DNA of 64,000 nucleotides from Erythrobacter sp. UBA1916 (GTDB taxonomy: Bacteria > Pseudomonadota > Alphaproteobacteria > Sphingomonadales > Sphingomonadaceae): positions 62,001 through 126,000 of the forward strand of contig DDFY01000011.1 of assembly GCA_002337385.1 (NCBI GenBank), in the 5' to 3' direction. Positions 18,077 through 26,435 of this stretch are shown here, in pieces. Positions within the stretch are counted from its first letter, which is position 1; each line of letters opens with the position of its first letter. The notes below the pieces were generated by a model. That model worked only from the letters and a program-made list of their open reading frames with translations, did not search any database and was not told the DNA's origin. The position numbers and the translations under genes are program-made.

Positions 18077-19050
18077 CCAACGTCCTGATCACGATCGACA
18101 CCGAATATTCCGCCGGAATGGTCGCCCGGAAGGGGACTTCCTGCCGCGAAGAGAACTTCGCCAGATCGATCGCCTGCGAAACGCCCGGCGGCGCGGTCGG
18201 CATCGAATACCAGATGGATCAGTTCGACCATCACGGGCTGAAGGCGGTGTTTTTCGTCGACCCCATGCCGGGCCTGGTCTGGGGGGTAGAAGCGATTGCC
18301 GATGTCGTTCGCCCGATTGTCAGCCGGGGCCACGAGGTCGAGTTGCACCTCCACCCGGAATGGCTCGAATTCGCCGGCGCCAACAATCCGCTAGGCAACA
18401 AGACCGGGCGGAACATCAAGGACTTCTCATTCGAAGACCAATGCACCCTGCTTTCGCGAGCGCGCGAGATCCTGATCGCAGCGGGAGCACCAAGCCCGAC
18501 CGCATTTCGTGCCGGAAACTACGGTGCAAACGATGACACCTTGCGCGCACTGCACGAAGTCGGGATTGCGATTGATACCAGCCACTGCCCCGGGATCGCC
18601 AACTCGGAATGCGACATCTCTCTCTCAAGCGATGTGCACACACCGATCACGCACCATGGCACTATCGAAATGCCAATCCATTGCATTGAAGCTGCCAAGG
18701 GCGGGAAGCGGCACTGCCAACTGACAGCCCTCAGCGCGCACGAAATCATTTCCGCCAGCCGGCACGCGAATAAGGCCGGACTGGCCAATCTGATCCTCGT
18801 CTCGCACAGCTTTGAACTCCTAAGCCGCGACAGGAAGACGATAAATTCGGTTGTGAAGCATCGGTTTGAGAGCGTCTGCAAACAGCTGGCAGGTCTTCAC
18901 GGCGTTGCGACCTGTGGTTTTACAGACATCGGCGAAGAGCACTTCGATCGTGCAGATGGAGGCGATGCCTTGCTACCTCACAATCCCATCCGCACCCTTC
19001 AGCGGTTGATCGAACAATCGATCTCGAACCTGCGGTACGGCAGCACCTAG
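18073..19050 (+). CDS. Polysaccharide deacetylase family protein
   Basis: A 325-residue protein starting straight into the NodB-type barrel: VLITIDTEYSAG with the motif-1 Asp, then HEVELHLHPEW with the metal-binding histidines and the core FRAGNYGANDDTLRALHEVG. There is no signal peptide, so it is probably cytoplasmic and acts on a lipid-linked or nucleotide sugar rather than a finished polymer. Overlap with the phosphatase gene shows co-translation. Substrate unknown. Confidence 0.88.
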   Translation: MTNVLITIDTEYSAGMVARKGTSCREENFARSIACETPGGAVGIEYQMDQFDHHGLKAVFFVDPMPGLVWGVEAIADVVRPIVSRGHEVELHLHPEWLEFAGANNPLGNKTGRNIKDFSFEDQCTLLSRAREILIAAGAPSPTAFRAGNYGANDDTLRALHEVGIAIDTSHCPGIANSECDISLSSDVHTPITHHGTIEMPIHCIEAAKGGKRHCQLTALSAHEIISASRHANKAGLANLILVSHSFELLSRDRKTINSVVKHRFESVCKQLAGLHGVATCGFTDIGEEHFDRADGGDALLPHNPIRTLQRLIEQSISNLRYGST

Positions 19051-19079
19051 ATCGTCCCGAAGATCGGGCCTGTGCTCTT

Positions 19080-20186
19080 CTATTCGGCCATGTCGGGATG
19101 GTCGTCGGAGCGTGATCTGCCGAAGCGTTGGCGGGCAAAGCGAAGCACGCTCAGGCCGCGTTGACGCCAGCTGCGCTGGCTAAGGCGGCGCATACGTTCG
19201 GCGATCTCATACAGCATCGAGCGCATGCCCGTATCGAAGCTCGGCGTGCGATTGTACACGCGCGACTCCAGCAGTTCGAGCGGGCTGAACGCCGCGAAGG
19301 ATGGCACTTCAACCGGAACGCCAAATTCATCGCGGACCAGAGAGAGACCAGCGCCCACACGCGAAGCCACCTTTGCTTCCCGCGCCATTCGCCAGAATTC
19401 CTCCCAGTCGACCTGCTCGGGTGCCTTGCGGAGCATCAGCACCACATCGGTAACCCAGCGCAAGGCGGGATAGTGATCCGGGCGAACGCCATGTGCCAGG
19501 ACATGAAACAGCAGATGGGTCGCGCAAGGTCGGCGGACTTCGACAGGGCCCATGCGCATGGCTTCGGCACGCTGCCAGATACCGCGTTCGATGTCCGCAG
19601 AAGACCAGTCCTTGACGATCCGCCCGTGCAGATCGACTTCACCGTACACGGGGTGCCGATAGCACTGGCCAAACGCGAGCGTCGCACGCTCCCGCTGCGA
19701 GAAATCGGCGAAGAAAATACGCTCCTGCTTCCAGCCTGAAGCGCGCAGAAGTTCCCCGGCGCGTTCGAGATCGGCTTCCGGCACATAGATGTCGCAATCG
19801 TTGATCGGGCGCTCTCCAATCGAACCGTAATAGTCGTGCATTAGGGCGACGCCCTTGCTCACCAGAACGGCGATGCCATGCTCAAGAAGCAGTCCGATGG
19901 CCTGTACAGATCCGCGCTGGATATCCTGCCCGTGCTTCCAGGAGAGACGATAGAGGCCGCGCAATTGCTGCGCATGCGGGAACGCCGCACTGCCACGAGC
20001 GAGGTTGCGATAGACCCTCGGGAGCAAGCGCCCGCTGGCATAGTCCACACACCCAGGACCACGCTCAATCTCGCGCCGCCAGCGCGCGAAGCAGTGATGC
20101 GCGGCCTTCGGATCGTCTTCCAGCGCCGCGTGCAGCAGCAGCATTTGGCGCGCATCCGGCCAGATAGTAAGTTGCTGGAAACTCAC
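19080..20186 (-). CDS. Nucleotidyltransferase family protein (NTP_transf_5 type)
   Basis: A 368-residue protein with the nucleotidyltransferase core LVSKGVALMHDYYGSIGERPINDCDIYV, where the DxD pair in DCDIYV is the metal-binding motif. This belongs to a group often found in exopolysaccharide and lasso-type peptide clusters, where it occurs beside an HprK-like kinase. It is the last gene of the six-gene minus-strand operon and overlaps the GT2 gene by 4 nt. The nucleotide and acceptor are unknown; transfer onto a phosphorylated product of the kinase two genes upstream is an attractive guess. Confidence 0.82.
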   Translation of the reverse strand: MSFQQLTIWPDARQMLLLHAALEDDPKAAHHCFARWRREIERGPGCVDYASGRLLPRVYRNLARGSAAFPHAQQLRGLYRLSWKHGQDIQRGSVQAIGLLLEHGIAVLVSKGVALMHDYYGSIGERPINDCDIYVPEADLERAGELLRASGWKQERIFFADFSQRERATLAFGQCYRHPVYGEVDLHGRIVKDWSSADIERGIWQRAEAMRMGPVEVRRPCATHLLFHVLAHGVRPDHYPALRWVTDVVLMLRKAPEQVDWEEFWRMAREAKVASRVGAGLSLVRDEFGVPVEVPSFAAFSPLELLESRVYNRTPSFDTGMRSMLYEIAERMRRLSQRSWRQRGLSVLRFARQRFGRSRSDDHPDMAE

Positions 20187-20860
20187 GCCCCAACCGAGCC
20201 CTGACGGCGCCGCTGGCGGGCCAGCTCCAGATAGACCCGCCGGCCCCCTTCCAATGAACGGGTGCTGTTGTGCGCATGGACGCGGCGCAAGAACTCGGCG
20301 CCTTCAACGTAGTGCGTCTCCAGCCCGGAGGCAGCCGACCTGTTAAGCCACTCCATCAACTCCCCTGCGGGCAGGTCTTCACGGAAGGCGCCGACCTGCT
20401 CGAACGCAGTTCGCGCGATCAGCATCGATGACAGGCTGGGTGCGGCCATACGTTCAGCGCGGATTGGAAAGCGTCCCTCAGGATCGCTGAATTCCCTGCA
20501 ATGACCGAAGGCAATGGCGGCGCCTTCGGCAAGTCCGGGCAAGGCAAGCTGTCGCTCCAGTTTGACGTTTAGCCAGACATCATCAGCATCGAGAAAGGCG
20601 AGCAAAGCGCCGGCACTGGCACGCACACCCGCGTTGCGCGCAGCCGCTGCCCCCACGCCCGCAGTGGCGACCACACGGAGCGCAAACGGCGCTTGGTAGC
20701 CGTCGGCGATCTTCGCCGTGGCATCATGCGATCCGTCGTCGACCACGATGACCTCGCCGACGGGCGCTGTCTGGCCTGCCACCGAATTGAGCGCATCGCC
20801 AAGAAACCTTCCGGCATTTTTGGCCGGAATGATGACGGACACATCGCGACCGTCGATCAC
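20183..20860 (-). CDS. Family 2 glycosyltransferase
   Basis: A 225-residue GT-A fold transferase with VSVIIPAKN at the N-terminus, VVDDGSHDATAKI and the metal-binding FLDADDVW. It lacks membrane segments. GTG at 20860 is chosen because AGGAG (20869-20873) lies 8 nt before it; a GTG at 20867-20869 would overlap that AGGAG. It sits between the PqqD-like gene and the nucleotidyltransferase gene without gaps. The sugar and acceptor cannot be told from sequence. Confidence 0.88.
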   Translation of the reverse strand: MIDGRDVSVIIPAKNAGRFLGDALNSVAGQTAPVGEVIVVDDGSHDATAKIADGYQAPFALRVVATAGVGAAAARNAGVRASAGALLAFLDADDVWLNVKLERQLALPGLAEGAAIAFGHCREFSDPEGRFPIRAERMAAPSLSSMLIARTAFEQVGAFREDLPAGELMEWLNRSAASGLETHYVEGAEFLRRVHAHNSTRSLEGGRRVYLELARQRRRQGSVGA

Positions 20861-20865
20861 GGCAT

Positions 20866-21264
20866 TCACTCCTGTTCCGGCCAACCAACCTCGCCCACGT
20901 CCATCACGGGGTCCAGCTTGAGCATGGCAGCCATATCGTCGAATTCCGTAAGCAGCGGCGCATGCCACGCGTCGTCGCCTGCCACGAGCGCTTCGGTGGC
21001 AACCTTCCCGCCATCGAGAAACAGTTTCTCTTCCCGCAGCTGTTCCACGAACGTGCGGATCGCACTTGCGCCTGCTTCCGCGCTGAAGCCAGACCGGCCG
21101 GACTGGGACTGCACAATCGCCTCGACCTCGTGGCCCGCAGCAAGCGCATTCCAGATTTCAATCGCGGTGCCTTCCAGCGCGAAATATTTTCCGGTGTCGA
21201 AGTTGATAGCAATCAGCTCGCCATCGATTTCCTCGGCGGAGATATCGTTTTCGTTGATCTTCAT
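20866..21264 (-). CDS. PqqD-like protein with acidic C-terminal tail
   Basis: A 132-residue protein. Residues 1-95 match the PqqD/RRE winged-helix fold (DGELIAINFDTGKYFALEGTAIEIWNAL), which in peptide-modification pathways binds a leader peptide and hands it to enzymes. PqqD itself is about 90 residues; here a further 35-residue acidic tail (from about 97) ends with LDPVMDVGEVGWP at 117-129. The gene begins 1 nt after the upstream kinase/GT2 stop and reaches into the next gene's start region. No radical SAM, asparagine-synthase-like or B2-protease partner is present. The tail could itself be a substrate; that is speculation. Confidence 0.82.
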   Translation of the reverse strand: MKINENDISAEEIDGELIAINFDTGKYFALEGTAIEIWNALAAGHEVEAIVQSQSGRSGFSAEAGASAIRTFVEQLREEKLFLDGGKVATEALVAGDDAWHAPLLTEFDDMAAMLKLDPVMDVGEVGWPEQE

Positions 21265-21265
21265 C

Positions 21266-23092
21266 CTAGTTCTCCTCCGCTACTTGCTCATGGCTTTTGG
21301 AAGCCATGCGTTCGCGCATGATCCGCTTGTGAATTAGCCTCACAGGGTAAATATCCTGCAAGTCTCTATCCTTCGTTGAATTGCTCTGGTGCCTGCGCAC
21401 GAACAGGGAAATGTCCTGCAAGCGCGCGACATTGGCGCCGATATCTGCCGCACGTTCGAACCAGTCCGTGTCCTCCCCGAAGCGCAGCTGCGCGTCGAAC
21501 CGGCCTACCTTTTCAAACGCGCTGGTCGCGAAGACAGCCGCCCCGATTGACCATTCGAAAGTGTCGAGCGGACTGGCAATGAAGCTGTGCCCGTATTCAT
21601 CGCTCTGCGTGGCGTGGATCAGTTGCGAGCGGCCGAGTACGGCGTCGGTCTCGGGGTGCTCGGCAAAGCAGGCCAGCGCGGCGGCGATTTTCCAGTGCGG
21701 CCAGCGATCATCCGCGTCCTGAAAGCACAGGTAGCTTCCGCGTGCCTCATCGATGCCCCGATTTCTCGCCGCGGCCGGGCCTGCATTGGCTTGCGAGACC
21801 AGACGCACAGGCCCCTCTATCCCAGCCACGATCTGGGCCGTGCGGTCGGTCGAACCGTCGTCGACCACGATGATCTCGATCGGCCGATGGGTCTGGGTGA
21901 GAATATCGGCAATCGTATCGGCAATATGCTGTTCCGCATTATAGGCGGGAACGATCACTGAAACGAGCTGAGCGGTGGCGAATTCAGGTACCGCACCTTG
22001 CTCAGCAATGGCGGCCTTGGGGCCGTCCAGCAGGCGGCGCAGAGCGTCGGGCACCTGCGCGCGGTCATGCCCGAGCACCAACCTGCCGAACGGAATGCGC
22101 CGGGTGACATCTTCCAGAAAGCGGATCACCTCGTTCCCGCTGTGAGGGAGCTGAATGATGCTCGGGAAGGCGCCCGCCATCACGAGTGTATCGCGATCTA
22201 TCGGCTCGAAGGTGCTGGTCGCACCGCTGCCGAACCTAGGGGTGACAATCGCCTTCAGCGGCAGACTCCTGGCAACCGCAGCGTGCGGCAGGATAACGGC
22301 CTTGTCATCCGGGCTGCGCGGCGCGAACTCTTCCATCTGCTTGCCGACAGCCTCAAACCGGGGGGCGTCGTGAAAGTGCACCTTGGCACTCGCGAACAGG
22401 CAGTGCGCGGCGATCGGATCGTCCGCCTCTGGATCGCAGGAGAGCACCACATAGTCATCACCGACAAAGCGCATCCCGCTCGCCAGCGCGGCCAGCGACG
22501 TGCTCGACTTGCCCACACCCCCGGCTCCACAAACAAGCACACCGCCTTTCTCCGTTCCGACGACTGCACCGTGGACGAGTTGCAGTCCGTGATCGGACAG
22601 GAGCCAGTGAAACAAGGTCCGGAACGGCGCGGCGCGCGTCCAGCTGGGCAGCTTGGCAGCATCCTTCAGCCAGAAAATGCCCGTCGCGCTTTCGCGGTCG
22701 AACAGGTTCAACGAATAGTCCCAATAGTGGAAGGCGCTTCTGAAGCGTGGGCTGTCGAAGGTCCAAAGGTCACCGCGCTGGCTGAAACACAGGTTCGAGA
22801 GCCTGGGGGCGGGCATCTCTACCCCGGTTGCCGCGCTGTCCCACAGCAGCAGGGTTGCATCCGGTTCTCCTTCGACCGGCACGAACAGCGGCGAAATCGC
22901 CTGCGTCGTCAGCCGCTCAAGCGAGTTGCCTGCGTACTGGAGGCGAATACGGCGCCCGGCCACCAGCATGTCATATTCGACCATCCCGGCAGCTTCCATG
23001 GCTTGCCGGCTCGCAGCGAGCGCCTGCTCGAAGAAGGCGCGTTGCTCCGCCTCGGGCCTAGAAGGCATGTCTGCAGGATTGATGTACTTCAC
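21266..23092 (-). CDS. HprK-like kinase fused to a family 2 glycosyltransferase
   Basis: A 608-residue two-domain protein. Residues about 100-360 resemble HPr kinase/phosphorylase-related proteins: P-loop GAGGVGKSS at 189-197 and GDDYVVL at 211-217, the acidic motif of the family. Residues 376-608 form a GT2 domain with VSVIVPAYN, VVDDGSTD at about 409-416 and FQDADDRW holding the metal-binding Asp residues. HprK-related kinases in peptide and polysaccharide clusters phosphorylate Ser or a related hydroxyl. Single-polypeptide fusion with a glycosyltransferase suggests coupled phosphorylation and glycosylation of one substrate. It overlaps the ABC exporter gene by 4 nt. Confidence 0.87.
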   Translation of the reverse strand: MKYINPADMPSRPEAEQRAFFEQALAASRQAMEAAGMVEYDMLVAGRRIRLQYAGNSLERLTTQAISPLFVPVEGEPDATLLLWDSAATGVEMPAPRLSNLCFSQRGDLWTFDSPRFRSAFHYWDYSLNLFDRESATGIFWLKDAAKLPSWTRAAPFRTLFHWLLSDHGLQLVHGAVVGTEKGGVLVCGAGGVGKSSTSLAALASGMRFVGDDYVVLSCDPEADDPIAAHCLFASAKVHFHDAPRFEAVGKQMEEFAPRSPDDKAVILPHAAVARSLPLKAIVTPRFGSGATSTFEPIDRDTLVMAGAFPSIIQLPHSGNEVIRFLEDVTRRIPFGRLVLGHDRAQVPDALRRLLDGPKAAIAEQGAVPEFATAQLVSVIVPAYNAEQHIADTIADILTQTHRPIEIIVVDDGSTDRTAQIVAGIEGPVRLVSQANAGPAAARNRGIDEARGSYLCFQDADDRWPHWKIAAALACFAEHPETDAVLGRSQLIHATQSDEYGHSFIASPLDTFEWSIGAAVFATSAFEKVGRFDAQLRFGEDTDWFERAADIGANVARLQDISLFVRRHQSNSTKDRDLQDIYPVRLIHKRIMRERMASKSHEQVAEEN

Positions 23093-24801
23093 GTCTCGGC
23101 TAGTCCTCGGCTCTGGGTCACGACCAGGTTGCGGTCCTGCAGGCGCACAACCGTATCGGAGATTTCCAGTAGACGCTGATCATGCGTGGCCACGAGCATG
23201 GCCGGAGCATTCGGGCGGCTTCTTATCCTTTGGAAGATCTCAATCACGGCCTGGCTGTCGAGATGGTTCGTAGGCTCGTCCAGTACCAGCAACGCCGGTT
23301 GGTTCACCAGCGCGCGGGCAAGAGCGAGGCGCTGGCGTTCACCGCCGGAGAGAAGCTGTCCGCCATCGGTCATAACGGAATCCAATCCCTCGGGATGGCG
23401 GTCTAGAATGGCGCCAAAATCGGTCTGCCAGATCACGTCCTTGATCGTCTCGTCGGAGATGTCCCTGCGGAAGCAAAGGATGTTCTCCCGGAAGCTGGCG
23501 TGGAAGAACCGCGGGTGTTGCGGCACAACCCCGATCGCGCGGCGGCTGTCGGTGACATTCTGCTGGAAGCCCTCGCCATCCACCCAATGCGCCGCGCCAT
23601 TGTCGGGACGCAGCACGCCCGCCACGATATTGAGCAGCGTCGACTTGCCTTCCCCATTCGGTGCCAGAATGGTCATCACCTCGCCGCGACGCATCTCGAA
23701 GGAAATGTCCTCGAGGATTGGCCGGTTGCCATAAGCAAAGGCAAGCTCCTTGACCTCCAACCGGGCCTCAGCGGGCAGCTTCCGGTCATCATCGGCCTGA
23801 AGCGTGTACCGCGAATGACGCAGCATTTCGAGGTTAGCCAGCGCCGCATCGGCGTTGATGAACATTGGTATCGCCTTGAGCAGCGGACCCAGCGCCCCGC
23901 TCGCCAGACGCAAGGTGATCAGCAAGGTGAGGAGTTGGGCCGCAGACAGGCCGCCGGAAAGAACCTCGTAACCACCCGCCAGAAGCAGCAAACCAACAAT
24001 GAATGCGCTCGACAGGCCGCCCAGCTGGTTGGTGAGAACCATCGCCGCAGACAGTTGCGAGCCATGCTCGGCCAACTCATAGGTCTCGTCCGAGAAGCGG
24101 CTGACCGACGCGCGTTCGTGCCCCATCATCATCGAAACGGGCATCATGAAAAGCACGCGCACGATATCGATGTGGAATTTCTCGAACTGATCCTGGAACA
24201 GCTTGGTGCGCACCTGCAGGGTCCGATAAAGGCTCCGCGTCATCAGCCGAAGCATGATCCCGAGCACTGCCGCAGCCAAGGTCAGCTGCCATGATAACCA
24301 CGCTGCCAGCGCACCATAGGCAATCAGCGGAATGATCTGCGGCAGAACTGCGTTGAACAGGCTTTGCGTCAGCTGCTCGACTCGCTCGGTGTCGTGGATC
24401 AGCTTGGCCTGAACGCTCGCGTCCTCCATGGCTGCCACGTCCTGCCAGCGCCGCGTATGCAGGGCCTCGACGATCTCCACCCGCATAGCCGCACCAAGCC
24501 GCCGAAGCACCGGCGCCGAACGTCGACTGACCCCGATTGCCACCAGCGCAACCGCAAACCGGCAGGCGAAGAACAGCGCCACGGCGAACACCAAGGGTTC
24601 AAGATCGCGCTGGCTCAGCGCCTGCTCAAGCGAGCGCTGGAGCTGCCAAAGCAGGGGAATATTGATCGCCGCCAGGGCCGCGCCAACGAACACAAACCCG
24701 GTGAGGATGCGCCACCGGGTGCGAAGGTGACGCCCATACCAGGCCCAATGTTCGCCAGGGTCGATCGACAGGGCGGAGAAGATGACTTTCGCGATGCGCA
24801 T
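23089..24801 (-). CDS. ABC exporter, fused membrane and ATPase domains
   Basis: A 570-residue half-transporter with about six membrane helices in residues 30-320 and an ATPase domain from about 347. Walker A reads APNGEGKST (380-388), with Ala where Gly is usual at the first position; the signature is LSGGERQ (484-490), Walker B is LLVLDEPT (504-511) and the switch His is in VATHDQ. There is no N-terminal C39 peptidase. In this operon it is the likely exporter of the modified product. It starts 3 nt after the lysozyme-like gene ends. Confidence 0.9.
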   Translation of the reverse strand: MRIAKVIFSALSIDPGEHWAWYGRHLRTRWRILTGFVFVGAALAAINIPLLWQLQRSLEQALSQRDLEPLVFAVALFFACRFAVALVAIGVSRRSAPVLRRLGAAMRVEIVEALHTRRWQDVAAMEDASVQAKLIHDTERVEQLTQSLFNAVLPQIIPLIAYGALAAWLSWQLTLAAAVLGIMLRLMTRSLYRTLQVRTKLFQDQFEKFHIDIVRVLFMMPVSMMMGHERASVSRFSDETYELAEHGSQLSAAMVLTNQLGGLSSAFIVGLLLLAGGYEVLSGGLSAAQLLTLLITLRLASGALGPLLKAIPMFINADAALANLEMLRHSRYTLQADDDRKLPAEARLEVKELAFAYGNRPILEDISFEMRRGEVMTILAPNGEGKSTLLNIVAGVLRPDNGAAHWVDGEGFQQNVTDSRRAIGVVPQHPRFFHASFRENILCFRRDISDETIKDVIWQTDFGAILDRHPEGLDSVMTDGGQLLSGGERQRLALARALVNQPALLVLDEPTNHLDSQAVIEIFQRIRSRPNAPAMLVATHDQRLLEISDTVVRLQDRNLVVTQSRGLAET

Positions 24802-24804
24802 ATC

Positions 24805-25590
24805 TTATTGCCAGGCCTCAATTTTCGTCAGCACCTTGCGGAGGAGCTTGTTCCGCCATCGGCGATAACGGCTGGCGCTGACCAGACTTGCAAGGCGGGG
24901 AACAACGACAGAAGCCGATTCATGAAGATAGCGGCGCACGTCGATCCTGCGATCGATATAGTCCTCCAGCCAGGCATAGTACTCGCTTGTATATTGCTCT
25001 GGAGACATGGCCTCTTTCCATCGACCGCGCGGCACGTTTGCCAGATAGTGTTCGCGGCTGACCGGACGACGGTTACCCGTCAGGTAATCATAAGCCCCCA
25101 AGACACCTTCGTGATGCGCGAGGTACAAAACCTTGGCGACGGCGCCCTCCCCCAGGCCGCTCAAGCCGATCCCCATTCCATCGAGGGCGTTGTAATTGCG
25201 GCGGGCCATTTCGGCAGTGAGCGCAACCGATAAGCCAGCATCGTATCGCAGCTGAAGCAGTCCATCGCGGTCAATCACCTCGTGGTTAGCACCAATGTAG
25301 CCGCGTTCAGCACCCGCCAGATTTACCACGCTGCCGACGCGTGCTGCATGCGCGAGCCAGCTTGTTGCCGTAAACTGCGCCAGACCTGCTGCTTCACCGG
25401 CCTCGTTATAGCTCAGGTGGTCCCAAACGATGTCGTCCTCGAACGGGCGCATGACGGCTTCGGCCGTAATGATCGAGGCAAGTATCGCCGCCGGCACGCC
25501 ATGATCGCTCTCGGCTGCCGTCAAGTCTTCGAGGAAGCTGTAATTCCCTCGATTGAGCTTGAAATTATGATGACCGAGTATTGTGATCAT
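24805..25590 (-). CDS. Lysozyme/lytic transglycosylase-like protein without signal peptide
   Basis: A 261-residue protein, first gene of the operon. Residues 30-80 resemble a goose-lysozyme/SLT fold: candidate catalytic Glu44 in IITAEAVMRP followed by EAAGLAQFTATSWL (65-79), and a later YLAHHEG segment (156-162) recalling the AYNAG motif of transglycosylases. There is no signal peptide, lipobox or membrane helix, which is odd for a wall hydrolase. The C-terminus is very basic (RYRRWRNKLLRK). No ribosome-binding site precedes the ATG. It may be exported by the adjacent ABC protein, or be a cytoplasmic protein reusing the fold. Family assignment is by motif only. Confidence 0.6.
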   Translation of the reverse strand: MITILGHHNFKLNRGNYSFLEDLTAAESDHGVPAAILASIITAEAVMRPFEDDIVWDHLSYNEAGEAAGLAQFTATSWLAHAARVGSVVNLAGAERGYIGANHEVIDRDGLLQLRYDAGLSVALTAEMARRNYNALDGMGIGLSGLGEGAVAKVLYLAHHEGVLGAYDYLTGNRRPVSREHYLANVPRGRWKEAMSPEQYTSEYYAWLEDYIDRRIDVRRYLHESASVVVPRLASLVSASRYRRWRNKLLRKVLTKIEAWQ

Positions 25591-25882
25591 GGCATATTAT
25601 CGAACAAACCTAGTGAGCGCGCACAACAATTATCATACCAACAAAATATTGATATATATGTACATTTATCAGATTATAAGCTTGGCCTTTATGACCAGCG
25701 CCCGAGGGGACGAACATCCAGCGATCGCCTAATTGGCCCACATCAGCCCCGCACTATCCCGGAAAATGATTTACAGGCCAATAACCAGATTTGGGGTGTG
25801 CCATCCCGAACCGAATATTTCGCTATTCTTTCATACCTTTGCCGTCCTCAGCTGAGCGAGACAAGGGCAATACTACGAGCGT
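25591..25882. other. AT-rich intergenic island with promoter-like sequence
   Basis: The segment 25590-25690 is strikingly AT-rich compared with its surroundings. On the minus strand it holds an exact TATAAT at 25673-25678, about 83 nt before the lysozyme-like gene, but no good -35 at 17 nt. A GATAAT lies 8-13 nt before the ATG. On the plus strand TTGATA (25649-25654) is followed at 18 nt by ATTATA. It is the probable promoter region of the six-gene operon. No convincing small gene was found. Confidence 0.45.
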
Positions 25883-26143
25883 CTACTGCTCGCTAGAAGC
25901 TGCCGTCAGGTCCATCAGGTTCCGTGCCGCCTCCCGGTCTGCCTCGTCTTCGAAGGCAACTTCGAGATCGGGCGCCGCGCCCAGCATATATAGCATAGAC
26001 CATAGGGCGAACCGCCTCCCCCTGTCCTGCTCAAGCCCAAAGTCGACCAGCATTCGGTCGACCCCGGCGTCGACAGATCGCGGGTCAACCTCGGCGAGAT
26101 TGAAGGTACCGAAATAGCGCTGCAGCAGATCGTTCATGTCCAT
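25883..26143 (-). CDS. Small protein, 86 residues, family not recognised
   Basis: An 86-residue acidic, helical protein without signal peptide, membrane helix or cysteine. It contains VDFGLEQDRGRRFALWSMLYMLGAAP, which looks like an ordered helix-turn-helix bundle rather than random translation. It is co-directional with the downstream operon but separated from it by 292 bp of AT-rich DNA. It could be an adaptor, a regulator or a substrate for the modification genes downstream; none of these can be shown. An alternative ATG lies two codons in. Confidence 0.6.
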   Translation of the reverse strand: MDMNDLLQRYFGTFNLAEVDPRSVDAGVDRMLVDFGLEQDRGRRFALWSMLYMLGAAPDLEVAFEDEADREAARNLMDLTAASSEQ

Positions 26144-26435
26144 GCGTGATCTCTAGCCGGGTTCGCTCGCTCTGGCCATTGCGCGGCCGATGCTGACCGG
26201 CTCGGCCAATGGTCCCGGCATCCTCAGCTGAGCCTCTCGCCGGCCCATATCCATTTCGCAGTACCCATTTTGATTAGTCGCCTCTCCTAGCTGGCATCCG
26301 GCTATACCAATGCTCTCTTCCGGAGGGGGGCGACTTGTTGCATTCTCTCGACCTGCACAAAGACCACTTAGCCCGAAAATAGGCGGCGAGCCCGCCCCAA
26401 TGATTTCGCCGGCATTGGCATAGGAGAAAATTCGG

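Noticed and set aside
25610..25717. 35-codon minus-strand frame considered as the missing precursor peptide
   Set aside because: Only a weak AGG upstream, no GG, Cys or Ser/Thr-rich core, and part of it reads through the promoter-like AT-rich DNA.
25282..25896. 204-codon plus-strand frame crossing the AT-rich island
   Set aside because: Its first half is antisense to the lysozyme-like gene and the rest is promoter-like DNA without coding character.
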